DNA from: Candidatus Rokuibacteriota bacterium
GTDB lineage: Bacteria; Methylomirabilota; Methylomirabilia; Rokubacteriales; CSP1-6
Direction: 5' to 3'
DNA: 64,000 bases
NCBI GenBank assembly: GCA_016188005.1
Contig: JACPIQ010000002.1
Coordinates: forward strand, 1-64,000
Part shown: positions 44,704 to 55,602 of the stretch, one piece after another
Numbering within the stretch: position 1 is the stretch's first letter
How the letters are laid out: each line of letters opens with the position of its first letter
Program-made: the position numbers and the translations under genes
Notes under the pieces: model-generated
The model's database searches: none
Told to the model about the DNA's origin: nothing
The model's input: only the letters and a program-made list of their open reading frames with translations

Positions 44704-45774
44704 ATGTTCGACAGGCTGCGGCAGCTGGAAGAGCGCTACCGGGATCTCTCGCGCCGGCTGTCCGATCCCCAGGTGATCGGACAACCGGCGGAGTACGCCC
44801 GGACGGCCAAGGCGGCCTCCGAGCTGGCCGAGGTGGTCCAGAAGTTCGACGACTACAAGACCCTGCTCGCCCGGATCTCCGAGGCGCACCACATCGTGGC
44901 CGAGGACACCGACCGGGAGATGCGCGAGATGGCCCAGGCGGAAGTCGATCTCCTGACCGCGCGCCAGACGGCGCTCGAGGAGGAGCTCCGCGCGCTGCTC
45001 CTGCCGCGGGACCCCAACGACCAGAAGAACGTCTTCGTCGAGATCCGCGCCGGCGCGGGCGGGGACGAGGCCGGGCTCTTCGCCGCCGACCTCGCGCGGA
45101 TGTACGGCAAGTACGCGGAGAGCCAGCGGTGGAAAGTTGAGGTGATGGACAGCCACCCCACGGGCGTGGGCGGGTTCAAGGAGATCGTCCTCTTCGTGCA
45201 GGGGCGCGGTGCGTGGAAGCGGATGAAGTTCGAGCGCGGCGTGCATCGCGTGCAGCGCGTGCCGGCGACCGAGTCGAGCGGCCGGATCCACACCTCCACG
45301 GTGACGGTGGCCGTGCTCCCGGAGGCGGAGGACGTGGACATCAAGGTCGAGGAGAGGGACATCCGCGTGGACGTCTACCGCTCCTCCGGCCCCGGCGGCC
45401 AGGGCGTGAACACCACGGACTCGGCCGTGCGGCTGACTCACCTGCCCACCGGGCTGGTCGTGACCTGCCAGGACGAGCGCTCGCAGATCAAGAACCGCGC
45501 GAAGGCACTGCGGGTGCTCAAGGCACGGCTGCTCGAGCGCGCCCAGGAGGAGCAGGCGGCGGCCATCGCCGCGGACCGGCGGAGCCAGGTCGGGACCGGC
45601 GAGCGGAGCGAGCGTATCCGGACCTACAACTTCCCGCAGGGGCGGGTGTCGGACCACCGCATCGGTCTCACGCTGCACCGGCTGCCGGCCGTCATGGAAG
45701 GCGACCTGGACGAGATCATCGACGCCCTCACGGCGTGGGACCAGGGACGCAAGCTGGCCGAGACCACGGCATGA
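44704..45774 (+). CDS. prfA: Peptide chain release factor 1
   Basis: A 356-residue class I release factor reading UAA and UAG. The codon-recognition motif PAT is present in QRVPATESSGRIHTS near residue 183, and the peptidyl-transferase motif GGQ in SGPGGQGVNTTDSAVRL near 230. Length is as usual. The ATG is preceded by GAGGG. The stop overlaps the prmC start, which fits because PrmC methylates the Gln of this GGQ motif. Confidence 0.97.
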   Translation: MFDRLRQLEERYRDLSRRLSDPQVIGQPAEYARTAKAASELAEVVQKFDDYKTLLARISEAHHIVAEDTDREMREMAQAEVDLLTARQTALEEELRALLLPRDPNDQKNVFVEIRAGAGGDEAGLFAADLARMYGKYAESQRWKVEVMDSHPTGVGGFKEIVLFVQGRGAWKRMKFERGVHRVQRVPATESSGRIHTSTVTVAVLPEAEDVDIKVEERDIRVDVYRSSGPGGQGVNTTDSAVRLTHLPTGLVVTCQDERSQIKNRAKALRVLKARLLERAQEEQAAAIAADRRSQVGTGERSERIRTYNFPQGRVSDHRIGLTLHRLPAVMEGDLDEIIDALTAWDQGRKLAETTA

Positions 45775-46645
45775 CGACGGCGCTGTCGGCTCTGTCGGTG
45801 GGAACGCTGCTGCGGGAGAGCGTGCGACGTCTCGAGGTGGCGGTCGCTCCGAGCGCCCGCCAGGACGCCGAGTGGCTGCTCGCCGCGGCCCTCGGCGTGG
45901 AGCGTTTCCATCTCTACCTCGAGCCGGCCCAGGAGGTGGCGGCGTCCGTGGCGGCCCGCGTCCGGGGGTTGGTCGAGCGACGCGCCGCCCACGAGCCGCT
46001 CCAGCACCTGCTCGGCTTCGAGGATTTCCGGGGACTCAGGCTCCGGGTCACCCCCGACGTGCTCATCCCGCGTCCCGAGACGGAGGGGCTGGTCGAGTGG
46101 GCGCTGGAAATGCTCGCCCCGCTGCCCCGGCCCGTGGTGGCGGACGTGGGAACGGGGAGCGGCGCGATCGCCTGCGCGCTCGCGGCCGCCTGTCCGGCCC
46201 TCGAGGTGGTGGCCATCGACTCGTCTCTGGCCGCCCTCGCCGTGGCCACGGCCAACGTGCGCGCGCTCGGGCTGGCCCCGCGCGTTCACATCGTCGCGGG
46301 CGATCTGCTGGCGCCCCTGGCGGCGCTGGCCGGGGCGGTCGACGCGATCGTGGCCAACCCACCGTACCTGCCGAGCGGGAGCCTCCCGTCGCTCCCTCCT
46401 GAGGTCGCGCGGTTCGAGCCGCGGCTCGCCCTGGATGGCGGGCCGGACGGGCTCCGGGTCATCCGGCGGATCGTCGGCACGGCGCCGCGCGTGCTGCGGC
46501 CGGGAGGGGCGCTCGTCATGGAGATCGGCGAGGAGCAGGCGGGGAGCGTGGCCTCGCTCCTGGCGGCCGAGGGCTTCTCCGGCATCGAGGCCCGCCGCGA
46601 CCTGCGTGGGGTCGAGCGATACGTCGCCGGGTGGCTGGGCGACTG

Positions 46646-46646
<1 letters not shown>
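45771..46646 (+). CDS. prmC: Release factor glutamine methyltransferase
   Basis: A 291-residue SAM-dependent enzyme that N5-methylates the GGQ glutamine of RF1 and RF2. It has the helical N-terminal domain, then [14 protein letters not shown] near residue 98, [17 protein letters not shown] near 123 for SAM, and the substrate-binding VANPPYLP near 193. ATG 45771 overlaps the prfA stop; its own stop overlaps the murA start (TGATG). Confidence 0.95.
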
Positions 46647-47901
<1,255 letters not shown>

Positions 47902-47902
<1 letters not shown>

Positions 47903-48768
47903 TGGGCGAGCCGCAGCCGGAGGCGAGGCGAGCGGATATGGGGATTCCCCGAGCGGAGCGAGGTGGCGAGCCGCAGCCCGCCGTGCGAGGCGCAGCCGAA
48001 GGCGAGCCGAGCGACGTGGATCGAGAAGCGCGAAGCGCGCCGAGGCGAGCGGATATGGGGATTCCCCGAGCGGAGCGAGGTGGCGAGCCGCAGCCCGCCC
48101 TGACCCTCGCCCTGCCCAAGGGGCGGCTCCTCGAGCCGGCCCTGGCCCTGCTTGCCTCGCTCGGGATGCGTGGCCTCGGCGGGGAGTCCAGGCGCCTCGT
48201 CGTGACCGACGAGACCCGCGAGCTGCGCTTCATCTTCCTCAAGCCTGCGGACGTCCCCACCTACGTGCAGTACGGGGCGGCCGATCTCGGCATCGTGGGC
48301 AAGGACATCCTGGCCGAGCAGGAGCCGGACGTCTACGAGCCGGTGGATCTCGGCTTCGGGCACTGCCGTCTCGTCGTCGCGGAGTCCCGGGCACTCTGGG
48401 AGCGGGACGATCCGGCCCGGTGGTCCTGGGTGCGCGTGGCGACGAAGTACCCGACGCTGACCGAGCGCTACTTCTCCGAGCGGGGTATCCAGGTGGAGAT
48501 GATCCGCCTGGACGGCTCCATCGAGCTGGCGCCGCTCGTCGGCCTCGCGGAGCGGATCGTGGACCTCGTTCAGTCGGGGGAGACGCTGCGGGCCAATGGT
48601 CTCGTGGAGGTGGCGCAGATCATGAGCTCCACGGCCAGGCTCATCGTCAATCGCGCCTCGCTCAAGACGGCGCACGCCCGCGTGAGCGCGCTGATCGCTG
48701 CCGTCCGCCGGGCGGTGTCCGCTCCAGGCGCGTCCGTCGGCGCCCCCGCCACGAGGCCCGCGCCATGA
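47902..48768 (+). CDS. hisG: ATP phosphoribosyltransferase catalytic subunit (short form) with repeat-derived N-terminal extension
   Basis: Catalyses the first step of histidine synthesis, joining ATP and PRPP. The HisG core starts near base 48100 with [18 protein letters not shown] and continues through [20 protein letters not shown] and ERYFSERGI to [20 protein letters not shown]. With about 220 core residues and no C-terminal regulatory domain it is the short form, which normally needs HisZ; no hisZ is in the window. The frame is open back to ATG 47902, overlapping the murA stop, but the first 66 codons come from type A repeats. In-frame ATG 48055, inside the second repeat unit, is the other possible start. 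Which start is used is unresolved. Confidence 0.92.
47905..48099 (+). repeat. Dispersed repeat type A, tandem units inside the hisG frame
   Basis: A 59-bp sequence at 47924-47982 recurs without change at 48041-48099, a period of 117 bp or exactly 39 codons. Each unit includes GAGGCGAGCGGATATGGGG and GAGCGGAGCGAGGTGG. Together with the partial unit at 47905 it fills the murA-hisG junction and encodes the repeated peptide [19 protein letters not shown]. It matches the copy at 11748-11808. Confidence 0.88.
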
Positions 48769-50075
48769 TCCGGCGGCTCGACACCGGCGCGCTGGGAGTG
48801 GAGGGCGTGGCCCGGGCCCTGGACCGGGCGCCTGCAAACGTGGACCCCGAGGTCCGCGGGCAGGTGGCGCAGATCGTGGCCGCGGTGCGGGAGAAGGGCG
48901 ACGCAGCACTCCTGGAGCTGACGGAGCGCCTCGACCGGGTCACCCTGATGCCGGGCGAGCTGGCCGTGACCCCCGCCGAGTGGGAGGCCGCGGAGCGCCA
49001 GGTCGGGGCGAGGACCGTCGAGGCCCTCCGCTACGCGGCGGCGCGGATCGAGCGCTTCCATCGGGCGGCCATGCCCCGCTCGTGGAGCACGACCGACGGC
49101 GACGGCTCGGTCGTGGGGCAGGAGGTTCGCCCGCTGGAGCGTGTCGGCATCTACGTCCCCGGAGGTCGCGCGGCGTACCCCTCCACGGTGCTGATGACGG
49201 CCGTGCCCGCGCGCGTGGCCGGTGTGAAGGACGTCGTGCTGGTCTCGCCGCCGGGACCTGACCGGTCGCTCCCCCCGGCCGTCCTCGCCGCGGCCCGCAT
49301 CGCCGGGGTGACCGAGGCCTACCGTGTCGGCGGGGCCCAGGCCGTCGCGGCGCTGGCCTATGGCACGGAGACGATCCGCCGCGTGGACAAGATCGTGGGC
49401 CCGGGGAACATCTACGTGGCGCTCGCCAAGGCCCTGGTCTTCGGCGACGTGGGGATCGACATGCTGGCGGGGCCCAGCGAGGTCGTGGTGATCGCCGACG
49501 GGGAGGCGCAGGCCGGATGCGTCGCCGCCGATCTCCTGGCTCAGGCCGAGCACGACCCCATGGCGCGCGCCGTGCTCCTGACGCCGTCGCGGGGGCTGCG
49601 GGACCGGGTCCAGGCCGAGACGGAACGCCGGCTGGCGAGGCTCCACCGGCGGGAGATCGCCTCGAGCGCGCTCCGCGCGCACGGCGCGCTCGTGCTGACG
49701 GCGAGCCTGGAGGAGGCGGTGGAGGTGGCCAACCGGCTGGCGCCAGAGCACCTCGAGCTGGCCGTGGCGGATCCCGAGGCCCTGCTCGCCCGCGTGAGGC
49801 ACGCCGGCGCGGTGTTTCTCGGGGGATTCACGCCCGAAGTGGTGGGTGACTACGTTGCGGGGCCGAGCCACGTGCTGCCCACCGGCGGGACCGCGCGCTT
49901 CTCCTCCGCGCTGGGCACCGAGGACTTCGTCAAGCGGCTGAGCGTGATCCGGTACTCGCCCCGCGGGCTCGCGGCGGCCTGGCCCCATCTGGCCGAGCTC
50001 GCGCGCGTGGAGGGGCTCGACGCCCACGCCGCGGCCGCCGGTGCGCGCATCACGAACACGGGAGGCGAGCCATGA
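48765..50075 (+). CDS. hisD: Histidinol dehydrogenase
   Basis: A 436-residue zinc enzyme carrying out the last two oxidations from histidinol to histidine. Key stretches are [17 protein letters not shown] near residue 127, [18 protein letters not shown] near 187, [14 protein letters not shown] and [23 protein letters not shown] carries metal and catalytic residues, and [16 protein letters not shown] lies near 365. ATG 48765 overlaps the hisG stop and its own stop overlaps hisB. Confidence 0.97.
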   Translation: MIRRLDTGALGVEGVARALDRAPANVDPEVRGQVAQIVAAVREKGDAALLELTERLDRVTLMPGELAVTPAEWEAAERQVGARTVEALRYAAARIERFHRAAMPRSWSTTDGDGSVVGQEVRPLERVGIYVPGGRAAYPSTVLMTAVPARVAGVKDVVLVSPPGPDRSLPPAVLAAARIAGVTEAYRVGGAQAVAALAYGTETIRRVDKIVGPGNIYVALAKALVFGDVGIDMLAGPSEVVVIADGEAQAGCVAADLLAQAEHDPMARAVLLTPSRGLRDRVQAETERRLARLHRREIASSALRAHGALVLTASLEEAVEVANRLAPEHLELAVADPEALLARVRHAGAVFLGGFTPEVVGDYVAGPSHVLPTGGTARFSSALGTEDFVKRLSVIRYSPRGLAAAWPHLAELARVEGLDAHAAAAGARITNTGGEP

Positions 50076-50665
50076 GTGGAGAGCGCCGGGCCCGGGTGGA
50101 GCGCAGGACCAAGGAGACGGAGATCGTGCTGGCGCTCGGCCTCGACGGGACCGGTGTGTCCTGCGTCGAGACGACGATTCCCTTCTTCAACCACATGCTC
50201 GAGGCGTGGTCCAGGCACGGCCTCATGGACCTGACGGTGGAGGCCAGGGGTGATACGGAGGTGGATCTCCACCACACGGTGGAGGACGTGGGCATCTGCC
50301 TCGGCCGTGCCTTCAAGGAGGCCGTGGGCGACAAGAAGGGGATCGTCCGCTACGGGGCCTCCTTCCTCCCCATGGACGAGGCGCTGCTCCACGCGGCGGT
50401 GGACATCTCGGGCCGGCCGTACCTGGTGTTCAATGTGCCGCTCGGGCGGACGCGGATCTCGACCTTCGACCTGGACCTGCTGAAGGACTTCTTCCGGGCG
50501 TTCGCGGTCAACGCTGAGGTGACGTTGCACGTGAACATGCACTACGGCGAGAATCTGCACCACATCGCCGAGGCCACCTTCAAGGCGGTGGCCCGCGCGC
50601 TGGCCCAGGCCACGCGGCTCGACCCCCGCATCGCCGACGTCCTCTCCACCAAGGGCACGCTGTGA
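50072..50665 (+). CDS. hisB: Imidazoleglycerol-phosphate dehydratase
   Basis: A 197-residue monofunctional HisB that dehydrates imidazole glycerol phosphate. The manganese-binding signatures are [13 protein letters not shown] near residues 70-82 and [11 protein letters not shown] near 168-178, and [13 protein letters not shown] is near 37. No histidinol-phosphatase domain is fused. ATG 50072 overlaps the hisD stop. A 90-bp gap with a type B repeat separates it from hisH. Confidence 0.97.
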   Translation: MSGERRARVERRTKETEIVLALGLDGTGVSCVETTIPFFNHMLEAWSRHGLMDLTVEARGDTEVDLHHTVEDVGICLGRAFKEAVGDKKGIVRYGASFLPMDEALLHAAVDISGRPYLVFNVPLGRTRISTFDLDLLKDFFRAFAVNAEVTLHVNMHYGENLHHIAEATFKAVARALAQATRLDPRIADVLSTKGTL

Positions 50666-50685
50666 GTGGCACGCGCGTGGAGAGG

Positions 50686-50741
50686 GCGCCCCGATGAGCG
50701 CTTGCGCGAAGAGGCCCAGCCGCAACGCGATGTCATCCACG
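50686..50741 (+). repeat. Dispersed repeat type B, copy 2
   Basis: The hisB-hisH gap holds a second type B sequence (GCGCCCCGATGAGCG, then GCGAAGAGGCCCAGCCGCAA, to CATCCACG). Its hairpin is GCGCttGCGC (50698-50707): both stem arms differ from the other copies yet still pair. Confidence 0.75.
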
Positions 50742-50755
50742 GTCAGGCGAGACAC

Positions 50756-51379
50756 ATGATCGCCGTGGTGGATTACGGGCGGGGGAACCTCGGCAGCGTG
50801 GAGAACGCCTTCGGACGCCTCGGTATGCGGGCGCTCGTCACCCAGGACCCCCGCGCCGTCGAGGACGCGGAGGCGGTGGTGCTGCCCGGCGACGGTGCCT
50901 TCCACGACGCCATGCGAAGTCTCGAGGGGATGGGGCTGCAGGCGGCGCTGCGGGCGGTCCTCGCGGACGGGCGCCCGTTCCTCGGGATCTGCCTTGGCTA
51001 CCAGCTCCTCTTCAGCGAGAGTGAGGAGTTCGGCCAGGGCAAGGGGCTCGACGTCATCGAGGGGCTCGTCCGGCGCTTCCCGTCTGGGCTCAAGGTGCCG
51101 CACATGGGATGGAACCAGGTGGAGCATGCCGGCGACTGCCTGATCTTGGACGGGATCCCGAGCGGCACCAACTTCTACTTCGTGCACTCGTACTACCCCG
51201 ACACGGCGGATGCGTCGCTGCGCATCGCGACCTGCACCTACGGGATTACCTTCCCGGCTGCAGTCGAGCGCGGGGCGCTGTTCGGCACCCAGTTCCACCC
51301 GGAGAAGAGCCAGCGCTGGGGGCTCCGGCTCTTGGAGAACTTCGCCGCCTGCGTGAAGGACCGCCGCCGCGCGCCATGA
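50756..51379 (+). CDS. hisH: Imidazole glycerol phosphate synthase, glutamine amidotransferase subunit
   Basis: A 207-residue class I glutaminase that supplies ammonia to HisF. The nucleophile Cys is in FLGICLGYQLLF near residue 81, the His-Glu pair in GTQFHPEKSQRW near 181, and VVDYGRGNLGSV opens the protein. The frame is open from 50666 but that part is repeat, so ATG 50756 is chosen. It overlaps hisA (ATGA). Confidence 0.97.
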   Translation: MIAVVDYGRGNLGSVENAFGRLGMRALVTQDPRAVEDAEAVVLPGDGAFHDAMRSLEGMGLQAALRAVLADGRPFLGICLGYQLLFSESEEFGQGKGLDVIEGLVRRFPSGLKVPHMGWNQVEHAGDCLILDGIPSGTNFYFVHSYYPDTADASLRIATCTYGITFPAAVERGALFGTQFHPEKSQRWGLRLLENFAACVKDRRRAP

Positions 51380-52110
51380 GCTTCCTCGTGATCCCCGCCA
51401 TCGATCTGAAGAACGGGCGCTGCGTGCGTCTCGTCCGGGGCCGCGCCGAGGACGAGACGGTCTTTTCCGAGGACCCGCTGGCCCGGGCGCGGCAGTGGGA
51501 GGAGCAGGGCGCCCCCCGCCTGCACGTGGTCGATCTCGACGGGGCCTGGGCGGGCGCGCCGGCCCAGGCGGCCCTCGTACGGGCCATCGTGGGCGCACTC
51601 TCGATCCCTGTCCAGGCGGGCGGCGGGCTGCGGGACCGCTGGGCGGTGGAGCAGCTGCTCGACGCCGGGGCACGGTGGGCAGTGGTCGGCACGCGAGCGG
51701 CCCTCGATCCGGGCTTCCTCGGGGAGATCTGCCGGGCGTGCGAGGACCGGATCATCGTGTCCGTGGACGCCTCGGACGGCAGGGTGGCCGTGGACGGCTG
51801 GACGCGGGTCCTCGATCTCGATGCCATCGCCCTCGCGCGCGACGCCGCCGCCGCCGGAGCGGCGGCCATCCTCTACACGGACATCGCGCGCGACGGCACC
51901 CAGGAAGGCCCCAACCTGTGGAGCACCGGGGCCGTGGCGAAGGCTGCGGGCATTCCCGTCCTCGCCTCCGGCGGCGTGTCGTGTCTGGACGACCTGCGCC
52001 AGCTTGCCGGCATCCCGGGAGTCGACGGGGCCATCGTCGGGCGCGCGCTGTATACCGGAGCCGTGGACCTGCGCCGCGCCCTGTCCGAAATCGGCGGGGG
52101 TGGAGCATGA
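51376..52110 (+). CDS. hisA: Phosphoribosylformimino-5-aminoimidazole carboxamide ribotide isomerase
   Basis: A 244-residue TIM-barrel isomerase (ProFAR isomerase). The catalytic Asp is in [15 protein letters not shown] near residue 10 and the second in [14 protein letters not shown] near 171. Phosphate-binding VQAGGGLRD and VLASGGVS are in place. ATG overlaps hisH. Confidence 0.96.
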   Translation: MSFLVIPAIDLKNGRCVRLVRGRAEDETVFSEDPLARARQWEEQGAPRLHVVDLDGAWAGAPAQAALVRAIVGALSIPVQAGGGLRDRWAVEQLLDAGARWAVVGTRAALDPGFLGEICRACEDRIIVSVDASDGRVAVDGWTRVLDLDAIALARDAAAAGAAAILYTDIARDGTQEGPNLWSTGAVAKAAGIPVLASGGVSCLDDLRQLAGIPGVDGAIVGRALYTGAVDLRRALSEIGGGGA

Positions 52111-52114
52111 TCAC

Positions 52115-52894
52115 ATGCTCTGCAAGCGCCTGATCCCCTGCCTCGACGTGCGGGATGGGCGCGTCGTCAAGGGCGTGCGCTTCGTGAACCTGCTGGACGC
52201 GGGCGATCCGGTCGAGGCCGCCCAGGCCTATGACCAGCAAGGCGCGGACGAGCTCGTCTTCCTGGACATCACCGCCTCCCACGAGGCGCGCGCGATCATG
52301 CTGGAGGTGGTGCGGCGCACGGCTGAGGGCATCTATATGCCGCTGACCGTGGGCGGGGGCGTGCGCGCGCTCGAGGACATCCGGACCCTGCTGCGGGCGG
52401 GGGCCGACAAGGTGTCGCTCAACACGGCGGCGCTGGAGCGCCCCGAGCTCGTCCGCGAGGCGGCGCGCGCCTTCGGGAGCCAGTGCATCGTGGTGGCCAT
52501 CGACGCGAAGCGGGAGCCGGCGAGCCCTGGCGCGCCCCCGCGGTGGGGGGTCTTCACCCATGGCGGGCGGCGGGCGGCGGGGCGCGACGCCCTGCGCTGG
52601 GCGGGGGAGGTCGAGGGGCTCGGCGCCGGCGAGATCCTGCTCACGAGCATGGACCGCGACGGGACGGGCGACGGCTATGACCTCGAGTTGACGCGCGCGG
52701 TGTCCGAGGCGGTGTCGGTCCCCGTCATCGCTTCCGGCGGCGCGGGCACCCTCGAGCACCTCTACGACGGCGTGGTGGCGGGCCGGGCGGACGCGGTGCT
52801 CGTGGCCTCGATGTTCCACTTCGGCCGCTACACCATCCGGGAGGCCAAGGCCTATCTGAAGGAGCGTGGGGTCCCGGTGCGGATCGAGCCATGA
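52115..52894 (+). CDS. hisF: Imidazole glycerol phosphate synthase, cyclase subunit
   Basis: A 259-residue TIM-barrel cyclase making imidazole glycerol phosphate and AICAR with ammonia from HisH. The catalytic Asp residues are in [14 protein letters not shown] near residue 11 and [14 protein letters not shown] near 177. [13 protein letters not shown] and [13 protein letters not shown] are the phosphate sites. It starts 4 bp after hisA and its stop overlaps hisIE. Confidence 0.97.
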   Translation: MLCKRLIPCLDVRDGRVVKGVRFVNLLDAGDPVEAAQAYDQQGADELVFLDITASHEARAIMLEVVRRTAEGIYMPLTVGGGVRALEDIRTLLRAGADKVSLNTAALERPELVREAARAFGSQCIVVAIDAKREPASPGAPPRWGVFTHGGRRAAGRDALRWAGEVEGLGAGEILLTSMDRDGTGDGYDLELTRAVSEAVSVPVIASGGAGTLEHLYDGVVAGRADAVLVASMFHFGRYTIREAKAYLKERGVPVRIEP

Positions 52895-53568
52895 GCGGCG
52901 ATCTGGCGCTCAGGTGGGACGCGGCCGGTCTCCTCCCGGCCGTGGTGCAGGAGGCGGACACGGGCGAGGTCCTCATGGTCGCGTGGATGGATCGAGCTGC
53001 CCTGGGGAAGACGCTCGAGACGGGCCTCGCGCACTTCTGGTCGCGTTCGCGCCAGGCGCTGTGGCTCAAGGGAGAGACCTCCGGACATGTCCAGCACGTG
53101 GACGGCGTCTACGCCGACTGCGACCGGGACACGCTGCTCCTGCAGGTCCACCAGGAGGGCGTCGCCTGCCACACGGGCGCCCGCTCGTGCTTCTTCACGC
53201 GGGTGTCGGGACCCGCGCCGGAGGAACGCGCCGCCGAGCGGCCCGGGCCGATGCTGCTCGAGGTGATCGAGCGCGTCATCGTGTCGCGCAAGGTGGAGCG
53301 CCCCGCCGGGTCCTACGTGGCCGGGCTCCTGGACCGGGGCGAGGCCCAGATCTGCCGGAAGATCGGGGCAGAGGCCACGGAGGTGGTGACGGCGGCGCTG
53401 GGGGGCGAGGGCGACGAACGCGTGGTGTCGGAGATCGCCGACCTGTGGTTTCACTGCATGGTCCTCATGGCGGGGCGCGGCATCCCGCTCCGCCGGGTGT
53501 TCGCCGAGCTGGAGCGCCGCCACGGGAGGCGGCCGCCGGGGGCCGCTGGGCAGCGCTCCGGGGAATGA
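52891..53568 (+). CDS. hisIE: Bifunctional phosphoribosyl-AMP cyclohydrolase/phosphoribosyl-ATP pyrophosphatase
   Basis: A 225-residue fusion covering steps two and three of histidine synthesis. The HisI half has [36 protein letters not shown] near residue 50 and the metal residues DCDRDTLL and [11 protein letters not shown]. The HisE half has the helical [11 protein letters not shown]-like [15 protein letters not shown] near 154 and [14 protein letters not shown]. Its stop overlaps the next, unrelated lipoprotein gene. No hisC lies in the cluster, so the aminotransferase is elsewhere. Confidence 0.95.
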   Translation: MSGDLALRWDAAGLLPAVVQEADTGEVLMVAWMDRAALGKTLETGLAHFWSRSRQALWLKGETSGHVQHVDGVYADCDRDTLLLQVHQEGVACHTGARSCFFTRVSGPAPEERAAERPGPMLLEVIERVIVSRKVERPAGSYVAGLLDRGEAQICRKIGAEATEVVTAALGGEGDERVVSEIADLWFHCMVLMAGRGIPLRRVFAELERRHGRRPPGAAGQRSGE

Positions 53569-54065
53569 AGGCCCTCGCCGCAGCGTGCGGGTTTCTGCTC
53601 CTCGTGGGCTGCAGCGCTGACCGGATCGAACGGGGCGTGTTCCACTCGAGGAAGGGGTACGAGGTGAGGCTTCCGGCCGGCGGGTGGCTCGTGGCGCCGG
53701 GGGGAAAGGCGGATCTCGAGCTCAGGCGGGAGGGCGCCCCGCCTGCCGGCATGCTGGCGGATGCGACGTGCGAGGGGCGCCCGCTGCGGCGCCCGCTCGG
53801 CGTGCTGGCGCGGCACCTCTTCTTCGGCCTCGCGGATCGCTCGGAGGAGACGAGCCACGAGACCGTCGTCCGGGGTCGGCCCGCGATCCGCAGCCTCGTG
53901 CGCGGCCGGCTCGACGGCGCCCTCGTGGCGGTGGAGGCCGTGGTGGTGAAGGACGAGCGCTGCGTGTACGACTTCGTGTACGTGGCCCCGGCCGCCCACT
54001 TCGAGGCGGGGCGCGGCGACTTCCGGAGCTTCGTCGAGAGCTTCGCGGTCGGAGCGGAGCCATGA
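53565..54065 (+). CDS. Putative lipoprotein of unknown function upstream of mlaE
   Basis: A 166-residue protein with a lipoprotein signal ([10 protein letters not shown], lipidated Cys16) and a small folded domain rich in beta strands and Arg/Glu, with two further Cys residues. I do not recognise a domain. ATG 53565 overlaps the hisIE stop, and its own stop overlaps mlaE, so it is translated with the Mla genes. A role as a periplasmic accessory to phospholipid transport is possible but unproven. Confidence 0.75.
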   Translation: MKALAAACGFLLLVGCSADRIERGVFHSRKGYEVRLPAGGWLVAPGGKADLELRREGAPPAGMLADATCEGRPLRRPLGVLARHLFFGLADRSEETSHETVVRGRPAIRSLVRGRLDGALVAVEAVVVKDERCVYDFVYVAPAAHFEAGRGDFRSFVESFAVGAEP

Positions 54066-54841
54066 CCCTGGGCGGGTATCTCCAGAAGCAAGGGCGGGAG
54101 GCGGTGATCTGGTACGGGGGCCTCGGGCTCCTGAGCGCCCAGGTCGCCCGGAACCTCGTCCTGCCCCGCGCCTACCTCTCCATCGTCGCGCGGGAGATCG
54201 ACACCATTGGCATCCGGTCGGTCGCGGTGGCGCTCACGGCGGCGCTCTTCACCGGGATGGTCCTGGCGCTCCAGAGCGCGGTGAACATGGCGCGCTTCGG
54301 CGCCGAGAACTACGTGGGGCCCGTCGTGGCGCTGTCCATCCTGCGGGAGCTGGGGCCCGTCCTGACGGCCATCCTCGTGGGGGGCAAGGTCGCCTCGGGC
54401 ATCACGGCCGAGCTGGGCTCCATGCAGGTCACGGAGCAGATCGACGCGCTGCGCGCCATCGGCGTCAACTACATCAAGCGGCTGGTGGTGCCGCGCCTGA
54501 TGGCTGCAGTGCTGGTGTTCCCACTGGTGACCATCCTGGCCGACGCCGTCGGGATGTTTGGCGGCATGCTGATCGTCGTCTTCGAGCGCGACGTGGATCC
54601 GTACCTCTACTGGAACACCATCTCCTACTGGGTCGTGCTGAAGGACTTCCTCACGGGGCTCGTCAAGAGCGTGGTCTTCGGCGCCATCGTGACGCTGATC
54701 GGTTGCTACAATGGGCTCAACACCACCGGCGGGACGGAGGGGCTGGGGCGCTCGACGACGGCCACCGTGGTGCAGGTCGCCATGGGTGTCATCATCTCCG
54801 ACTTCTTCCTGACGAAGCTCCTCCTGTTCCTCTTCTGGTGA
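54062..54841 (+). CDS. mlaE: MlaE family ABC transporter permease
   Basis: A 259-residue inner-membrane permease of the MlaFEDB-type complex that moves phospholipids between the membranes. Family landmarks are the five to six helices, the amphipathic N-terminus, ELGPVLTAILVGGKVASGIT near residue 97, and AELGSMQVTEQIDALRAIGV just after. GCYNGLNTTGGTEGLGRSTT lies near 217. Overlaps the lipoprotein gene; followed 4 bp later by mlaF. Confidence 0.94.
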   Translation: MTLGGYLQKQGREAVIWYGGLGLLSAQVARNLVLPRAYLSIVAREIDTIGIRSVAVALTAALFTGMVLALQSAVNMARFGAENYVGPVVALSILRELGPVLTAILVGGKVASGITAELGSMQVTEQIDALRAIGVNYIKRLVVPRLMAAVLVFPLVTILADAVGMFGGMLIVVFERDVDPYLYWNTISYWVVLKDFLTGLVKSVVFGAIVTLIGCYNGLNTTGGTEGLGRSTTATVVQVAMGVIISDFFLTKLLLFLFW

Positions 54842-54845
54842 CGCC

Positions 54846-55598
54846 ATGAGCGTGCGCCCGTTGCCCGTGGAGATCCGGGAGGTGTGGAAGTCGTTCGAGC
54901 AGAAGCCGGTGCTCTGCGGGCTGAGCTTCGCCCTGGCGAAGGGCACGACGCTGGCGGTCATGGGCGGAAGCGGATCCGGCAAGACCGTCCTCCTGCGGAT
55001 CGTCGCCGGGCTCCTGCGGCCCGACGCGGGCCAGGTGGCCCTCTTCGGCACGCAGATCGGCCCCCTGCGGGAGGAGCAGATGCTGGCGCTCCGGCGGCGC
55101 ACGGGGTTCGTGTTCCAGGGTGCGGCGCTGTTCGACTCGCTGTCGGTCTTCGAGAACGTGGCCTTCCCGCTGCGGGAGCACACGCGCATGTCCCTGGGCG
55201 AGATCACCGACCGGGTGCACCGCTTCCTCTCCCTGGTGGGATTGCCCGGGACAGACGACCTGCTGCCGGCAGCCCTGTCCGGCGGCATGCGGAAGCGGGT
55301 CGGCATCGCGCGGGCCCTCGTCCTGGAGCCGGAGGTGGTCTTCTTCGACGAGCCCACGGCGGGGCTCGACCCCACCAACGCGCGGCTCGTGGCCGAGCTG
55401 ATCGCCGAGCTGCGGACCGGCGTCTGCGACACGGCCATCGTCGTGACCCACGACGTCGAGTTCGCGGAGATGGTGGCGGATCAGATGGCCATTCTCCACC
55501 AGGGACGGTTCGCCGACATGGGGACGCCCGCCGACATCCGCCGCTCGGCCAGCGATGCCGTCCAGCGGTTCCTGGCCGGCGAGCTCCGGGAGGACTGA
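54846..55598 (+). CDS. mlaF: MlaF family ABC transporter ATP-binding protein
   Basis: A 250-residue ATPase powering phospholipid transport with MlaE and MlaD. Walker A is GGSGSGKTVLLRI near residue 40, the signature LSGGMRKRVGIARAL near 142, Walker B VFFDEPTAGLDP near 165, and the switch His is in VVTHDVEFA. The signature variant GGMRKR is typical of the MlaF/Mkl branch. Confidence 0.94.
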   Translation: MSVRPLPVEIREVWKSFEQKPVLCGLSFALAKGTTLAVMGGSGSGKTVLLRIVAGLLRPDAGQVALFGTQIGPLREEQMLALRRRTGFVFQGAALFDSLSVFENVAFPLREHTRMSLGEITDRVHRFLSLVGLPGTDDLLPAALSGGMRKRVGIARALVLEPEVVFFDEPTAGLDPTNARLVAELIAELRTGVCDTAIVVTHDVEFAEMVADQMAILHQGRFADMGTPADIRRSASDAVQRFLAGELRED

Positions 55599-55602
55599 GA
55601 CC

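Noticed and set aside
47905-48099. CRISPR array at the murA-hisG junction
   Set aside because: There are only two identical 59-bp units, with a 58-bp spacing that itself contains related repeat sequence, and no cas genes nearby; this is a tandem copy of a dispersed repeat.
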